Assembly: GCA_934402055.1 (NCBI GenBank)
Contig: CAKRTC010000018.1
Location: 1 to 41,484, forward strand
From: an uncultured Lachnospiraceae bacterium
GTDB taxonomy: Bacteria; Bacillota; Clostridia; Lachnospirales; Lachnospiraceae
Direction: 5' to 3'
DNA length: 41,484 nt
The first letter of the stretch is position 1. Each line of letters starts with the position of its first letter. A program made the translations under genes and the position numbers. Positions 25,328-33,833 of this stretch are shown here, piece by piece. The notes below the pieces were generated by a model that searched no databases, was not told the DNA's origin, and saw only the letters and a program-made list of their open reading frames with translations.

Positions 25328-26287
25328 TCAATATACATTAAGATAAACGCTATCTAATGCAGGCTCCGGACTCGACTCAGCGAATTTTACAGCCTCATCA
25401 AGTTCAAGTGCTATTTCTTTTTTCATAAGTTCCATATCTTCATCCGAGAGGACTCCGTTTTCACGAATATACTCTTCAAGATTAACTATGCAGTCCTTTT
25501 TAAGCTCCTGCTCTGTAATTTCCTTATCTCTGTAAGCGCACTGATCTCCCTCAAAATGGCCTCTCCAACGATATGTCTTTACTTCAAGAACTGCCGGTCC
25601 GTTACCCTCTCTTATGTAATCGGTAAGCTCCTTTGCAGCATCGTATACTGCAAGCGGATCATCACCATGCACAAGCTTAGCAGGCATACCGTAAGCAGCT
25701 GCTCTGTCTGCCGCAGGATTTGGAACACAGATTGTATTTTTATGATTAGCCGAGATGGCAAACTGATTGTCATCACAAACGAACAGCACCGGTAATTTCC
25801 ATTCTGCCGCAAGATTCCATGCTTCATGAATGTTTCCTCGGCTGTGAACACCGTCTCCGTTAAAACAATAAACGATTCTTCCGTTATCAAGATACTTGGC
25901 AGAAAGACCTGCTCCTATCGCGACTTCTGTATCTACTCCAAGTGATCCGGCAACTCCTATTATTCCCTTATCCAGTCTGGCCACATGATTAACGCCGCCT
26001 CTTCCGTGTGAAGTTCCGGTGTCTTTGCCGAGAATCTCCGCAAACATCTCATTGAATGTAATTCCTACCGCATGTGTGGCTGCAATCACTCTATGTGTAA
26101 ACTTAGAATAATCTCCCTCCTGTTTTGTCATCAAAGGCACTACATATGCTGCCTCTTCTCCTACACCGGAATGAATATGTCCCGGAACCTTACCGAGAGC
26201 ATATATCTCAACAAGCTTTTCCTCAGCCATCCTCACACTGAGAAGTTCCTTATACATATCTGCTATTAATTCTTTTGAATACTTCAT
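25328..26287 (-). CDS. 2-oxoacid/acetoin dehydrogenase E1 component, alpha subunit
   Basis: A 319-residue TPP-dependent E1 alpha. The TPP/Mg motif runs from FNGDGVHSRGNIHEAWNLAA (about residue 142) to CDDNQFAIS. The later stretch YRWRGHFEGDQCAYRD is most like acetoin dehydrogenase (AcoA) proteins. The region that reads GGSMHI in most relatives is GGVNHVARLDKG here, a divergence that could mark a different substrate. It begins 114 bases after the TRAP large permease gene, with GGGAG upstream, so the dehydrogenase probably works on what the transporter brings in. Confidence 0.9.
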   Translation of the reverse strand: MKYSKELIADMYKELLSVRMAEEKLVEIYALGKVPGHIHSGVGEEAAYVVPLMTKQEGDYSKFTHRVIAATHAVGITFNEMFAEILGKDTGTSHGRGGVNHVARLDKGIIGVAGSLGVDTEVAIGAGLSAKYLDNGRIVYCFNGDGVHSRGNIHEAWNLAAEWKLPVLFVCDDNQFAISANHKNTICVPNPAADRAAAYGMPAKLVHGDDPLAVYDAAKELTDYIREGNGPAVLEVKTYRWRGHFEGDQCAYRDKEITEQELKKDCIVNLEEYIRENGVLSDEDMELMKKEIALELDEAVKFAESSPEPALDSVYLNVY

Positions 26288-26401
26288 TTCAGTCTCCCGA
26301 ACAATAAGCGAAATCGAAAAATCAAACCATTATCCGCATAATCGCCATATATCAATTTTCAAAACCAATAAACTAAATACTATGGTAAAACATCCGTTTC
26401 T

Positions 26402-27679
26402 TTAATTGCTTAAAGCATTAGGTAATGCCAACGAAAGTGCCGGTATATATGTAACCATCAATAATAACAACATTCCTATACCAAGCATCGGCAATGCCGC
26501 TTTAATCGTGTCTGATATCTTACATCCGGCAATTTTATTACCTAACAGCAGACTTAAGCCAACCGGAGGAGTCATAAGGCCGATGTAAAGATTGACGCAC
26601 ATAATCATTCCAAACTGCATTCTGTCTACACCGAACGCATCCATGAGCGGAAGCAAAATCGGAGTCATCATAATAACAGATGCATTTGTTTCCATCAGCA
26701 TGCCAAGTACAAGGAATATAAGATTAACAAGTATCAGGATAACGATCTTACTACTTGTAATTCCTGTAAATGTTGCAGATACAAGCTGTGGTAGTCTTGA
26801 TGTAGTAACCACAAAAGAAGACGACTTTGAAAGACCTACAAGCACCATTATTGTTGCAGTCGAAACTGCCGAAGACATTATAATTTTTGGAAGATCACTT
26901 ATTCTAAGATCTTTGTATATAAATAATGAAACCAGTAAGGCATATATAACCGATACAACTGCACTCTCTGTTGCTGTACATATTCCTCCGAATATAGTAA
27001 CTGCTATAATAACCGGCATAAGCAAAGCCCATATACTATCTTTAATAGTACTTAAAATCACCTTCAAAGGTTTCTTTGCTTCCGATGGAAGGTCATGCTT
27101 ACGTCCATACCAAAGCATATATGCCATGAGCATAACTACCAGTAAAACTGCCGGAACAACCGTCGCCATGAAAAGCTTGGAAACGGCAATATCCGTAAGA
27201 CTTGCATATACTATCAGTGTTATCGAAGGCGGTACTAAAGGTCCGAGTATAGATGACATCGATGCAACCGCTGCTGTGAAAGGTGCCGGATATCCCTGCT
27301 TCTTCATCGCAGGTATAGTAATTCCACCTACCGCAGATACCGTTGCAACTGCCGATCCGGATATCGCTCCGAAAAGAGCTGATGCAAGTACTGTAACGAT
27401 TCCAAGGCTACCCTTTATCCATCCTATCAATGCATCCGATACATTAATCAGCTTTCCGGTTATTGATCTTGACATTATATTTCCTGCAAGAATAAAGAAC
27501 GGAATAGCCATTAACGCTGTCGAATCCATGCCTGTGAACATCTTCTGGGGTATCATTACAAACGGAAGCCCAAGTAGATGTACTCCTATAAGTGTAGCTA
27601 TGCCAAGCGCAACATAGATCGGAATACCAATCAATGCCGCTGCCACCAATATCAATATAACAACTATGCCGGCATTCAT
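26402..27679 (-). CDS. TRAP transporter large permease (DctM)
   Basis: A 425-residue membrane protein with about 12 helices and DctM hallmarks: IPFFILAGNIMS (about residue 58), GSLGIVTVLASALFGAISGS, SAVATVSAVGGITIPAM and LGPLVPPSITLIVYA, plus MLMETNASVIMMTPILLPL and GLMTPPVGLSLL near the end. It is the Na+-coupled translocation subunit. The start lies 2 bases after dctQ, with AGGAGG inside the end of that gene, so the two are translated together. Length is normal. Confidence 0.94.
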   Translation of the reverse strand: MNAGIVVILILVAAALIGIPIYVALGIATLIGVHLLGLPFVMIPQKMFTGMDSTALMAIPFFILAGNIMSRSITGKLINVSDALIGWIKGSLGIVTVLASALFGAISGSAVATVSAVGGITIPAMKKQGYPAPFTAAVASMSSILGPLVPPSITLIVYASLTDIAVSKLFMATVVPAVLLVVMLMAYMLWYGRKHDLPSEAKKPLKVILSTIKDSIWALLMPVIIAVTIFGGICTATESAVVSVIYALLVSLFIYKDLRISDLPKIIMSSAVSTATIMVLVGLSKSSSFVVTTSRLPQLVSATFTGITSSKIVILILVNLIFLVLGMLMETNASVIMMTPILLPLMDAFGVDRMQFGMIMCVNLYIGLMTPPVGLSLLLGNKIAGCKISDTIKAALPMLGIGMLLLLMVTYIPALSLALPNALSN

Positions 27680-27681
27680 AA

Positions 27682-28182
27682 TTATTCCTCCTTACTATCT
27701 GTTCCGATAAAAGCCGCGATATCTTTCATAATGACCTCTATTGATGAAAGAGCCATACATCCAAAACCTATCGGCATAACCATATAAATATATACCTTTG
27801 ATACTTTCAATCCGGCAGATGTTGCAGTGCCTACACTTTTGCAAAGTTCGATTGAATATTTGATCATTATTACTATAAATATAAGAACAACAATCTCTAT
27901 CACAGCATCAATGATATTTTTTTTCTTACCATGAAACAAATTTGTAAGTGCATCTATCTGCAAATGCCCTTTTTCTCTGATAGCTACAGCCGATCCAAGT
28001 AATACAGTCCAAATGCACAATAATCTCGTAAGTTCTTCACTCCAAACATTACCGCGATGGAATAAATATCTGGTTACTACCTGATACGCCATACAAGCTA
28101 CCATCAGTACGCTTGCAATGATCATTACCCATTTAATGACACTAAACAAAATATCCATTAATTTTGAATATGTCTTAAGCAT
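27682..28182 (-). CDS. TRAP transporter small permease (DctQ)
   Basis: A 166-residue membrane protein with four helices and the DctQ pattern: VVTRYLFHRGNVWSEELTRLL (about residues 35-55) and VAIREKGHLQIDAL. It forms a complex with DctM. It follows the binding-protein gene after a strong hairpin at 28210-28243. Start: ATG with AAAGGGG upstream. Confidence 0.92.
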   Translation of the reverse strand: MLKTYSKLMDILFSVIKWVMIIASVLMVACMAYQVVTRYLFHRGNVWSEELTRLLCIWTVLLGSAVAIREKGHLQIDALTNLFHGKKKNIIDAVIEIVVLIFIVIMIKYSIELCKSVGTATSAGLKVSKVYIYMVMPIGFGCMALSSIEVIMKDIAAFIGTDSKEE

Positions 28183-28209
28183 AATATAATTCCCCTTTCG
28201 TACGGATTA

Positions 28210-28243
28210 AAAAGGATGGCGGTACGATGACCGCCATCCTTTT
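28210..28243 (-). terminator. Terminator-like hairpin between dctP and dctQ
   Basis: AAAAGGATGGCGGT (28210-28223) pairs perfectly over 14 bases with ACCGCCATCCTTTT (28230-28243); on the minus strand a TTTTTAATCC tail follows. It has all features of an intrinsic terminator but lies inside the operon. It probably lets most transcripts stop after the binding-protein gene, giving an excess of binding protein over permease. Confidence 0.8.
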
Positions 28244-28260
28244 GGCATCATCAGTTAAAA

Positions 28261-29367
28261 TTACTGAACATCAGCTGCCTTAATCTTATCAACCCACTCT
28301 GTAAGATATGGGAAAACCTCATCAACGAATCCATCAAATGCCTGCATGAATTCGTCTCTTGTTGCATCATCAAACTCGATAAACTCAACACCCTTTGCCT
28401 TACAATCTTCTTCGAGCGCAGCCTCATCTTCAGCCATTACACCATTTTTCCAATCTGAAGCATAATTAGCAGCTTCAACTACCATTGCCTGAACATCCTC
28501 CGGAAGTGACTGGAAATATGTTCTGTCCATAACAAATGTATCAAGTGAATATACATGATTTGTCTTGATGAAATATGGGCATACATCATAGAAACCATTT
28601 GATACACACTCTGTTATCGGATTTTCCTGTCCCTCAACTGTACCCTGCTGAATAGCTGTAAATGTCTCTGAAATGCTGAGTGGTGTAGGAATAGCCCCTA
28701 TTCTCTCCCAAGTTTTAAGATAAACCTCAATATTTGGTGCTCTTAATTTGAATCCCTTGAAATCAGCAAGTTTCTCCATCTTCTTTGTTGCTGTTGTTAT
28801 ACGTGCACCTCTGTACATATATCCAAGAATCTCGAAATTCGCCTGCTCTCCGATATAATCCTTCATCTCCTGTCCGAGATCTCCGCTCCAAACATTGATA
28901 AAGTGGTCATAATCTGTAAAGATGAACGGAAGTGCATCAATATTTGCATAATCACAGAATGGTGCAAGTGTACCTACAGACTGAATGCATACCTGCTGCA
29001 TTCCCATTCCTAATCCCTCAAGAACTTCTGTTCCTGCTCCAAGCTGCTGTCCCGCATAAATTTCCGAATAGACATTTCCATCCGAGAGTTCAGCAAGCTT
29101 CTCAGCAAACTTAACAGCCGCATCATACTGATTTGTTCCGACATTATTATCAATGGCTATCTTCCATTTATATTCTGCAGTATCGGCATTTCCAAATGCA
29201 TCATCTACTGCAAGACCGCCGGCGCTGCTATCTGTTCCTTTTGTCTCTGCTGCCGCTGTCTCGGTTGCAGCAGTATTTGTGTCATTTCCAGATGAACCAG
29301 AACCACCACATGCTGTCAGACTCGCTACTATAGCTGCTGTAAGCAACAATGCAATATTCTTTTTCAT
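28261..29367 (-). CDS. TRAP transporter DctP-type solute-binding lipoprotein
   Basis: A 368-residue binding protein with a lipoprotein signal (VASLTACGGSG; Cys about residue 20) and a Ser/Thr/Ala-rich linker. The core shows FKGFKLRAPNIEVYLKTWE, whose Arg is the usual carboxylate anchor, then IPTPLSISETFTAIQQGTVE and GQENPITECVSNGFYDV. The ligand is therefore probably an organic acid. It is the first gene of the large minus-strand operon and diverges from the GntR regulator. Start: ATG with GGAGGG upstream. Confidence 0.92.
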   Translation of the reverse strand: MKKNIALLLTAAIVASLTACGGSGSSGNDTNTAATETAAAETKGTDSSAGGLAVDDAFGNADTAEYKWKIAIDNNVGTNQYDAAVKFAEKLAELSDGNVYSEIYAGQQLGAGTEVLEGLGMGMQQVCIQSVGTLAPFCDYANIDALPFIFTDYDHFINVWSGDLGQEMKDYIGEQANFEILGYMYRGARITTATKKMEKLADFKGFKLRAPNIEVYLKTWERIGAIPTPLSISETFTAIQQGTVEGQENPITECVSNGFYDVCPYFIKTNHVYSLDTFVMDRTYFQSLPEDVQAMVVEAANYASDWKNGVMAEDEAALEEDCKAKGVEFIEFDDATRDEFMQAFDGFVDEVFPYLTEWVDKIKAADVQ

Positions 29368-29632
29368 AAATCCCTCCGTAATAAAGTTGAATTATCTTCA
29401 TGCACTATGTATTTTGCATGATTAAATGATACTTGTGCGCTCATTTTTTGTCTATATGTACTTTTTAACAATAAAACTGAATTTTTTTCTACACTATTGA
29501 GTTGTATTTTAATTGTATTGCATTCAATCTTATCTATATTTTCTTATTTTGAATTTTTTTTATTGCTAATTCAATTCACTTTATGATAACATTATGTTTG
29601 AAAACGATTAATCATATAAGGAATTTTCAATT
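29368..29632. promoter_or_regulatory. Divergent control region of the DctP operon and the GntR gene
   Basis: A very AT-rich gap of 265 bases. The best operator candidate is the 17-base imperfect dyad ATTGTATTGCATTCAAT at 29512-29528, with TTGTATT half-sites next to it. The site size suits a GntR/FCD regulator. I could not place a convincing -35/-10 pair. Confidence 0.4.
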
Positions 29633-30316
29633 ATGGCTACTATTGATGTAAACAACAGGGATTCTCTTGTTGAATACGCTTATGAAAGCTTAAGAAAACT
29701 AATTCAGACAGCAACATTCCCACCGGGAAGCAAACTCTCAACCATAGAGATTTCCTCGATGCTTAATATTAGTCGAACTCCTGTGGTTTCAGCTCTGAAC
29801 CGTCTTGTCGCCGAAGGACTTGCAGAATCTGTTCCTCGTAAGGGAATCTTTGTTCCTAAACTCACAGGCAAAAAAATCCGTGATTTAATTGAGACGCGTA
29901 TCATGTTGGAAGTATATGCAGCACGAACTGCTACTGACAATATGTATTTTTTCCCAAATGTTCTTAAAGACATGGAAAAAGCTATTAATGATTTCGAACT
30001 GGTAGGTGGTCATGATTATCAGAAGGGAGCCACTGCCGAATTCAATTTTCATTATGGATTTATACTCCTATCCGGAAATGAGGAGCTTAAAAAGATTTAT
30101 AATTCAAACTGTGGCATAAGCGCTGCGTACTATATGTATCAGGCAGGTAATGTCACTATGGATCAACGCTCTGCTGCAATCAATGAACATCCGTATCTGC
30201 TCAATCTCCTTAAAGATGGTAAAAAGGATGAACTTCAAAAAGCTCTGGAGTTACACTTAAGAGATTCTCTAAAGGTTCTTAACTTTATAGTAGATAATTC
30301 TCCGAATCTTTTATAA
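29633..30316 (+). CDS. GntR family (FadR/FCD subfamily) transcriptional regulator
   Basis: A 227-residue regulator: winged helix-turn-helix about residues 10-75 (YESLRKLIQTATFPPGSKLS, then EISSMLNISRTPVVSALNRL and GLAESVPRKGIFV), and an all-helical FCD effector domain from about residue 80 (IRDLIETRIMLEVYAARTA). FCD regulators usually respond to small organic acids. It diverges from the TRAP/dehydrogenase operon and faces a second SDR gene, so it probably controls one or both. Confidence 0.9.
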   Translation: MATIDVNNRDSLVEYAYESLRKLIQTATFPPGSKLSTIEISSMLNISRTPVVSALNRLVAEGLAESVPRKGIFVPKLTGKKIRDLIETRIMLEVYAARTATDNMYFFPNVLKDMEKAINDFELVGGHDYQKGATAEFNFHYGFILLSGNEELKKIYNSNCGISAAYYMYQAGNVTMDQRSAAINEHPYLLNLLKDGKKDELQKALELHLRDSLKVLNFIVDNSPNLL

Positions 30317-30330
30317 ATTCAACTTTAATT

Positions 30331-30367
30331 AAAAGCTCATTAAACGTCCTGTTTGATGAGCTTTTTT
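30331..30367 (+). terminator. Terminator of the GntR gene
   Basis: AAAAGCTCATTAAAC pairs with GTTTGATGAGCTTTT (one mismatch), followed by more T residues. It lies 15 bases beyond the GntR stop. Confidence 0.85.
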
Positions 30368-30391
30368 CACTTCAATTATACATCATAAAAT

Positions 30392-30426
30392 GAACAGGCC
30401 TGACACAAATAGTATCAAGCCTGTTC
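30392..30426 (-). terminator. Terminator of the SDR gene at 30463
   Basis: GAACAGGCCTGA (30392-30403) pairs with TCAAGCCTGTTC (30415-30426), one mismatch. Reading on the minus strand, ATTTTATG follows the stem. Confidence 0.7.
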
Positions 30427-30462
30427 TGAGGTAAGGTATGTATAACTTTCTATTAATCTTAA

Positions 30463-31218
30463 TCAATCCATCCTGATTCCGCCATCTACGTTCATTACTT
30501 CTCCGGTTACAAAACTTGCAAGATCGGATGCAAGGAACAGTATTGCATTAGCAATCTCCTGCGGTTCAGCCGGTCTTCCTACCGGCATACCTGACAATAT
30601 CTTATTATGTTTCTCTTCTCCCATGTCGGCAGTAATTGCAGACTTTGTATATGCCGGCAAAACTCCATTACAATAAACGCCAAAACGTCCGCCTTCTTTT
30701 GCAACGCCCTTTACAAGTGAATTCACGCCACCCTTTGATGCTGCATAAGCGGTAGTTCCCAGCAATCCACCGCCAACCTGTGAAGCAACGGAAGATACAA
30801 CAACAATGCGTCCATAGTGATTTTCCTTCATACTTGTAAATACACTCTGAATACTTGCATACACACTAGTAAGATTTATATTGATAACCCTATCCCACTC
30901 AGACTGTGAGATATCCTCGAATGCAGCAGTACTTATAATGCCGGCTACGCAGATAAGACCATGTATAGCTCCAAACTCAGTAACCATTGCTCCGAATTTT
31001 TCGCGAATTTCTTCAGGATCTGCCAAATTAACATTTGCAAGTGTTACTTTATCCCCATACTTATCAGCATACTTCTGCATAGCAGATTCATTAATATCAA
31101 CAATAATTGCATGACCGCCGCCCTCTACTATGCCATCTACAACAGCGCCGCCAATTCCTCCGGCACCGCCTGTTACAATATAATTTTTGCCTGTATAATC
31201 CAATGTAATAGCTGCCAT
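30463..31218 (-). CDS. SDR family NAD(P)-dependent oxidoreductase
   Basis: A 251-residue classical short-chain dehydrogenase. It has the cofactor motif TGGAGGIGGAVVDG (about residues 17-30), the Ser in VVVSSVAS, the Tyr-Lys pair in TTAYAASKGGVNSL, and the end TGEVMNVDGGIRMD. It probably oxidises an alcohol to the ketone used by the nearby dehydrogenase complex, which would fit an acetoin/diol-like substrate, but this is inference. It has its own promoter (31297-31325) and terminator. Start: ATG with AAAGGAG upstream. Confidence 0.88.
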   Translation of the reverse strand: MAAITLDYTGKNYIVTGGAGGIGGAVVDGIVEGGGHAIIVDINESAMQKYADKYGDKVTLANVNLADPEEIREKFGAMVTEFGAIHGLICVAGIISTAAFEDISQSEWDRVININLTSVYASIQSVFTSMKENHYGRIVVVSSVASQVGGGLLGTTAYAASKGGVNSLVKGVAKEGGRFGVYCNGVLPAYTKSAITADMGEEKHNKILSGMPVGRPAEPQEIANAILFLASDLASFVTGEVMNVDGGIRMD

Positions 31219-31249
31219 GTGATACTCCTTTGTCGATCATTATTCAATA

Positions 31250-31265
31250 TATTCATTTGTGAATA
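31250..31265. promoter_or_regulatory. Palindromic operator candidate before the SDR gene
   Basis: TATTCA-TTTG-TGAATA is a perfect 6-bp inverted repeat. It lies between the promoter's -10 (31297-31302) and the SDR start, a repressor-like position. The GntR protein next door is the obvious candidate, though the site differs from the dyad before dctP. Confidence 0.4.
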
Positions 31266-31296
31266 CTTTGTTTATTAGATTGTATTCATATTTTGT

Positions 31297-31325
31297 ATAA
31301 TAGAATTAAATTATATGTGTGTCAA
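31297..31325 (-). promoter_or_regulatory. Promoter of the SDR gene
   Basis: On the minus strand a consensus TTGACA -35 (31320-31325) and a TATTAT -10 (31297-31302) are separated by 17 bases. They lie about 80 bases before the SDR start. Confidence 0.75.
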
Positions 31326-31350
31326 TTTGTATTTCATTGCTATTTTGCAC

Positions 31351-31387
31351 AAAAAAAGCAGTGAATTTTTATCCACTGCTCTTTTTA
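31351..31387. terminator. Terminator downstream of Rpn copy B
   Basis: AGCAGTG (31357-31363) pairs with CACTGCT (31374-31380), with an A run on one side and CTTTTT on the other, so it can act in either direction. It lies about 107 bases beyond the Rpn stop. Confidence 0.7.
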
Positions 31388-31407
31388 CTGAAACATCGTT
31401 TTTTAAC

Positions 31408-32681
31408 ATTCTTTACGTTTTCCATTATTGGAAGCAACTGACAAAGAATAAAACAGCCTTATTTAAATGCTTCTAAGATAACATGATCAAACATCAATTT
31501 TATTATTCTGCGCAATTCTCTCAATAGCTTCAAGCGGCATATCAAGGAGCTCAGCCACCTTGTTTGCGTCACGCATTTTCTGGAGAAGCTGTATTACAAT
31601 ATCACTCTGGCCAATTTCTATTCCGGCTTCTTTGCCAATCTCTATGCCTTCCTCAAGACCCTCTTCACGTCCTTCTCGGCGTTCTTTCTTCTTTATCTCA
31701 TCCAGTACCATGTATTCCCTCTCCTTCGACCTGCTTCTCTTGATCCATTTCACAGACCTCTGCAACTTTGTTACGAAATCACTTCCGAAGTCCTGCTCCG
31801 ATTCCTTTAAACCTGCACTTACATACCTGAGAAACTTGATTATCTCTTCCGGTACTTCTTTGGTATTATTTCCCTTGGTGCTTAAGAATATCGTATGTAC
31901 TCCGTCCCTGTACTTTAATTCCGGAAGCTCCTCACAATGAGTATTCATTGTGTATATATACTTATTATAACCGAGTGGGTCATAATCGCATATAAATATT
32001 ACATACGATTCCGGCAGATATTCATAATCTGTTCCGGCGAGCAGTATATCCATATCCATCTGACTGTGATAATACCTTGATCTCAGCTCCGTATGCTCTG
32101 TTGCTACCTGCATCTCTATATTATAGCGTGTTCCCTCTTCATCGGATGCAAATATATCAAGTCTTGATGCCTTATAATCAGGATTATTGTCTATACTGTG
32201 CTCCTTGCTTACACTTATCTCCGTAAGTCTCCTGCCAAGTACCATCTCAAGCAGTTCCTTACAATTATCTCCGTCTGTCATCACTGCTTCAAACATGAAA
32301 CTATCCTTGATAGTCTGATCCTTAAGTGTCCTGCGAGTCTTCCTGGTATACATATGTACTCTCCTTTTTCGCCTGATGCAGGATCTTATGCAATGAAGCC
32401 TAAAAACTAATATCAAATACAAGTATATGATGAATACTTGTCATTTATTCATCGCTTGATCCTGCCTTATTAAGTTGTGGTTTCTTGTAAAGCATGGATC
32501 TCACTCTGAATATTCGGACGGCTGCCTTTGCAGCTCTAAGAATTGATGTTTAGAAATGATTTATGCTTTGTTTGAAGTATAGCATACCGCAAGCCGAAAA
32601 AATGCACATTCCTTTTTTCTGATTTTTGTACATTTTATGTAAACAATATTTTCCATAATGAAAATGTATCTGCATTTTTCA
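31408..32681. repeat. Duplicated Rpn unit, copy B
   Basis: This matches 17338-18551, including the left-end hairpin (ATTCTTT with AAAGAAT, degenerate here) and about 330 bases upstream of the gene. The unit is 60 bases longer than copy A, and the whole difference lies in one in-frame tract of the gene. Beyond 32681 it runs at once into hairpin repeat copy 3. Confidence 0.8.
31487..32353 (-). CDS. Rpn family PD-(D/E)XK nuclease / putative transposase, copy B
   Basis: About 288 residues. The nuclease core is the same as in copy A (SRLDIFASDEE, YNIEMQVA; Asp66, Glu80, Gln82). From about residue 230 it has a Glu/Gly/Ile-rich tract (REGREEGLEEGIEIG, then KEAGIEIGQS) typical of Rpn proteins and missing in copy A, then the C-terminus KMRDANKVAELLDMPLEAI. 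The N-terminal 200 residues are almost invariant between the copies while the tails differ, so the tail may be the variable, specificity-bearing part. Start: ATG at 32353 with AAAGGAG upstream. Confidence 0.85.
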   Translation of the reverse strand: MYTRKTRRTLKDQTIKDSFMFEAVMTDGDNCKELLEMVLGRRLTEISVSKEHSIDNNPDYKASRLDIFASDEEGTRYNIEMQVATEHTELRSRYYHSQMDMDILLAGTDYEYLPESYVIFICDYDPLGYNKYIYTMNTHCEELPELKYRDGVHTIFLSTKGNNTKEVPEEIIKFLRYVSAGLKESEQDFGSDFVTKLQRSVKWIKRSRSKEREYMVLDEIKKKERREGREEGLEEGIEIGKEAGIEIGQSDIVIQLLQKMRDANKVAELLDMPLEAIERIAQNNKIDV

Positions 32682-32689
32682 AAGACGTG

Positions 32690-32745
32690 AAAAGCCGGTC
32701 GTGGGGAATATCCCATGACCGGCTTCATTTTATAAACAGTATTAA
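32690..32745 (-). terminator. Hairpin repeat, copy 3 (terminator of the thiamine operon)
   Basis: AAAGCCGGTCGTGGG pairs with CCCATGACCGGCTT; on the minus strand CTTTTC follows the stem. Sequence and flank (TTCATTTTATAAACAGTATTAA) match copy 2 at 18832. It lies just beyond the stop of the thiamine-precursor binding protein gene. Confidence 0.78.
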
Positions 32746-32762
32746 CTTTTATTGATTGATAA

Positions 32763-33833
32763 TCAGAACTCGATATTGGTTCTTACGTCATCAACCTCTA
32801 CTGCCTTGTCGATAAGACCGGACTCAAGCATCCAGTCTATATTCTCCTGCCAGCACTCATCAGACTGTGAAAGGAAGCTTGTATCATCATTCTCCATGAG
32901 TGGAAGTATGGTTGCGCTGCTCTTCTGCTCAACGGTCTCTGAGAGCGGGAAATTCTCCTCGTTCTGATTGTTAAGGAGGATTGCAAGGCATCCGTCCGGA
33001 TCAGCCTTGAAGTCCTCAAAGCCCTTCTTTGATGCGCGAAGGAAGCCCTGAAGCATCTCCGGATCACTTTCGATAAGCTCATCATTTGCAAGGAATACAG
33101 CCTCATAGTAGTTAGGAATGCCGTACTCATTTACCATGAAGTAATTAACATCAAAGCCTTCTTCCTCAAGCTGCGGAACCTCGTGGTTAACAAGGCAGCC
33201 GATAGTGGCATCAACATTGCCTGTTGTCATCGAACTCATAAGCTCGAAGCCTACATCCATCATGTTGACGGATGAGAAATCTGCACCGTCAGCCTCCATC
33301 ATAGTCTTAACAAGAGCTTCACTGAGAGCTGTTCCGGCATAACCTACTGTCTTGCCTGCAAGATCCTTAGGACGTGTGATGTTTTTATCCTTAAGTGAGA
33401 GGATAATGTTAAGCGGGCTCTGAACTACGGCACCGATGCTCTTGACCTTGATTCCCTGGTTAGCTACAGCCTGAATAATATCATGCTGGTAGTAGAGACC
33501 GATCTCTGCCTTTCCGGCAGCAACAAGGCTCAAAGCATCATTGGCATTACTTGGGAACTGGATGTTGACCTTAAGTCCTTCCTCCTCATAGTAGCCCTTC
33601 TCTATTGCAGTATAGATAAATGTATGCAATGCATTAGGATACCAGTCAAGTACCACATTGACTTCCTTGAGGTCTTTGGCTGATTTATCATCGGCTGTTG
33701 TATCAGCCTCAGTGTTTTCTTCTGCCTTTGTTTCGGCTGTGCTTGTGCTTGTTGTGTTGCTGCTTCCGCAGCCTGCAAGCATGGATGCTGCAAGTGCGAT
33801 AGACATAACTGCTGCAAGTATATTCTTCTTCAT
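32763..33833 (-). CDS. thiY: NMT1/THI5-like ABC transporter binding lipoprotein (thiamine pyrimidine precursor)
   Basis: A 356-residue binding protein with a lipoprotein signal (AASMLAGCGSS; Cys about residue 22) and a Thr/Glu-rich linker. The core shows the THI5-like opening VVLDWYPNALHTFIYTAIEKG, then KAEIGLYYQHDIIQAVANQG and DLAGKTVGYAGTALSEAL. Relatives bind formylaminopyrimidine or HMP-like thiamine breakdown products. It is the last gene of the TPP-riboswitch operon, 153 bases after the permease gene. Start: ATG with GAGGAAA upstream. Confidence 0.87.
   Translation of the reverse strand: MKKNILAAVMSIALAASMLAGCGSSNTTSTSTAETKAEENTEADTTADDKSAKDLKEVNVVLDWYPNALHTFIYTAIEKGYYEEEGLKVNIQFPSNANDALSLVAAGKAEIGLYYQHDIIQAVANQGIKVKSIGAVVQSPLNIILSLKDKNITRPKDLAGKTVGYAGTALSEALVKTMMEADGADFSSVNMMDVGFELMSSMTTGNVDATIGCLVNHEVPQLEEEGFDVNYFMVNEYGIPNYYEAVFLANDELIESDPEMLQGFLRASKKGFEDFKADPDGCLAILLNNQNEENFPLSETVEQKSSATILPLMENDDTSFLSQSDECWQENIDWMLESGLIDKAVEVDDVRTNIEF

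Noticed and set aside
26592..27617. 341-codon plus-strand open frame opposite dctM
   Set aside because: Fully antisense to a clear DctM gene; low-complexity Ile/Thr/Ser content mirrors membrane helices of the other strand.
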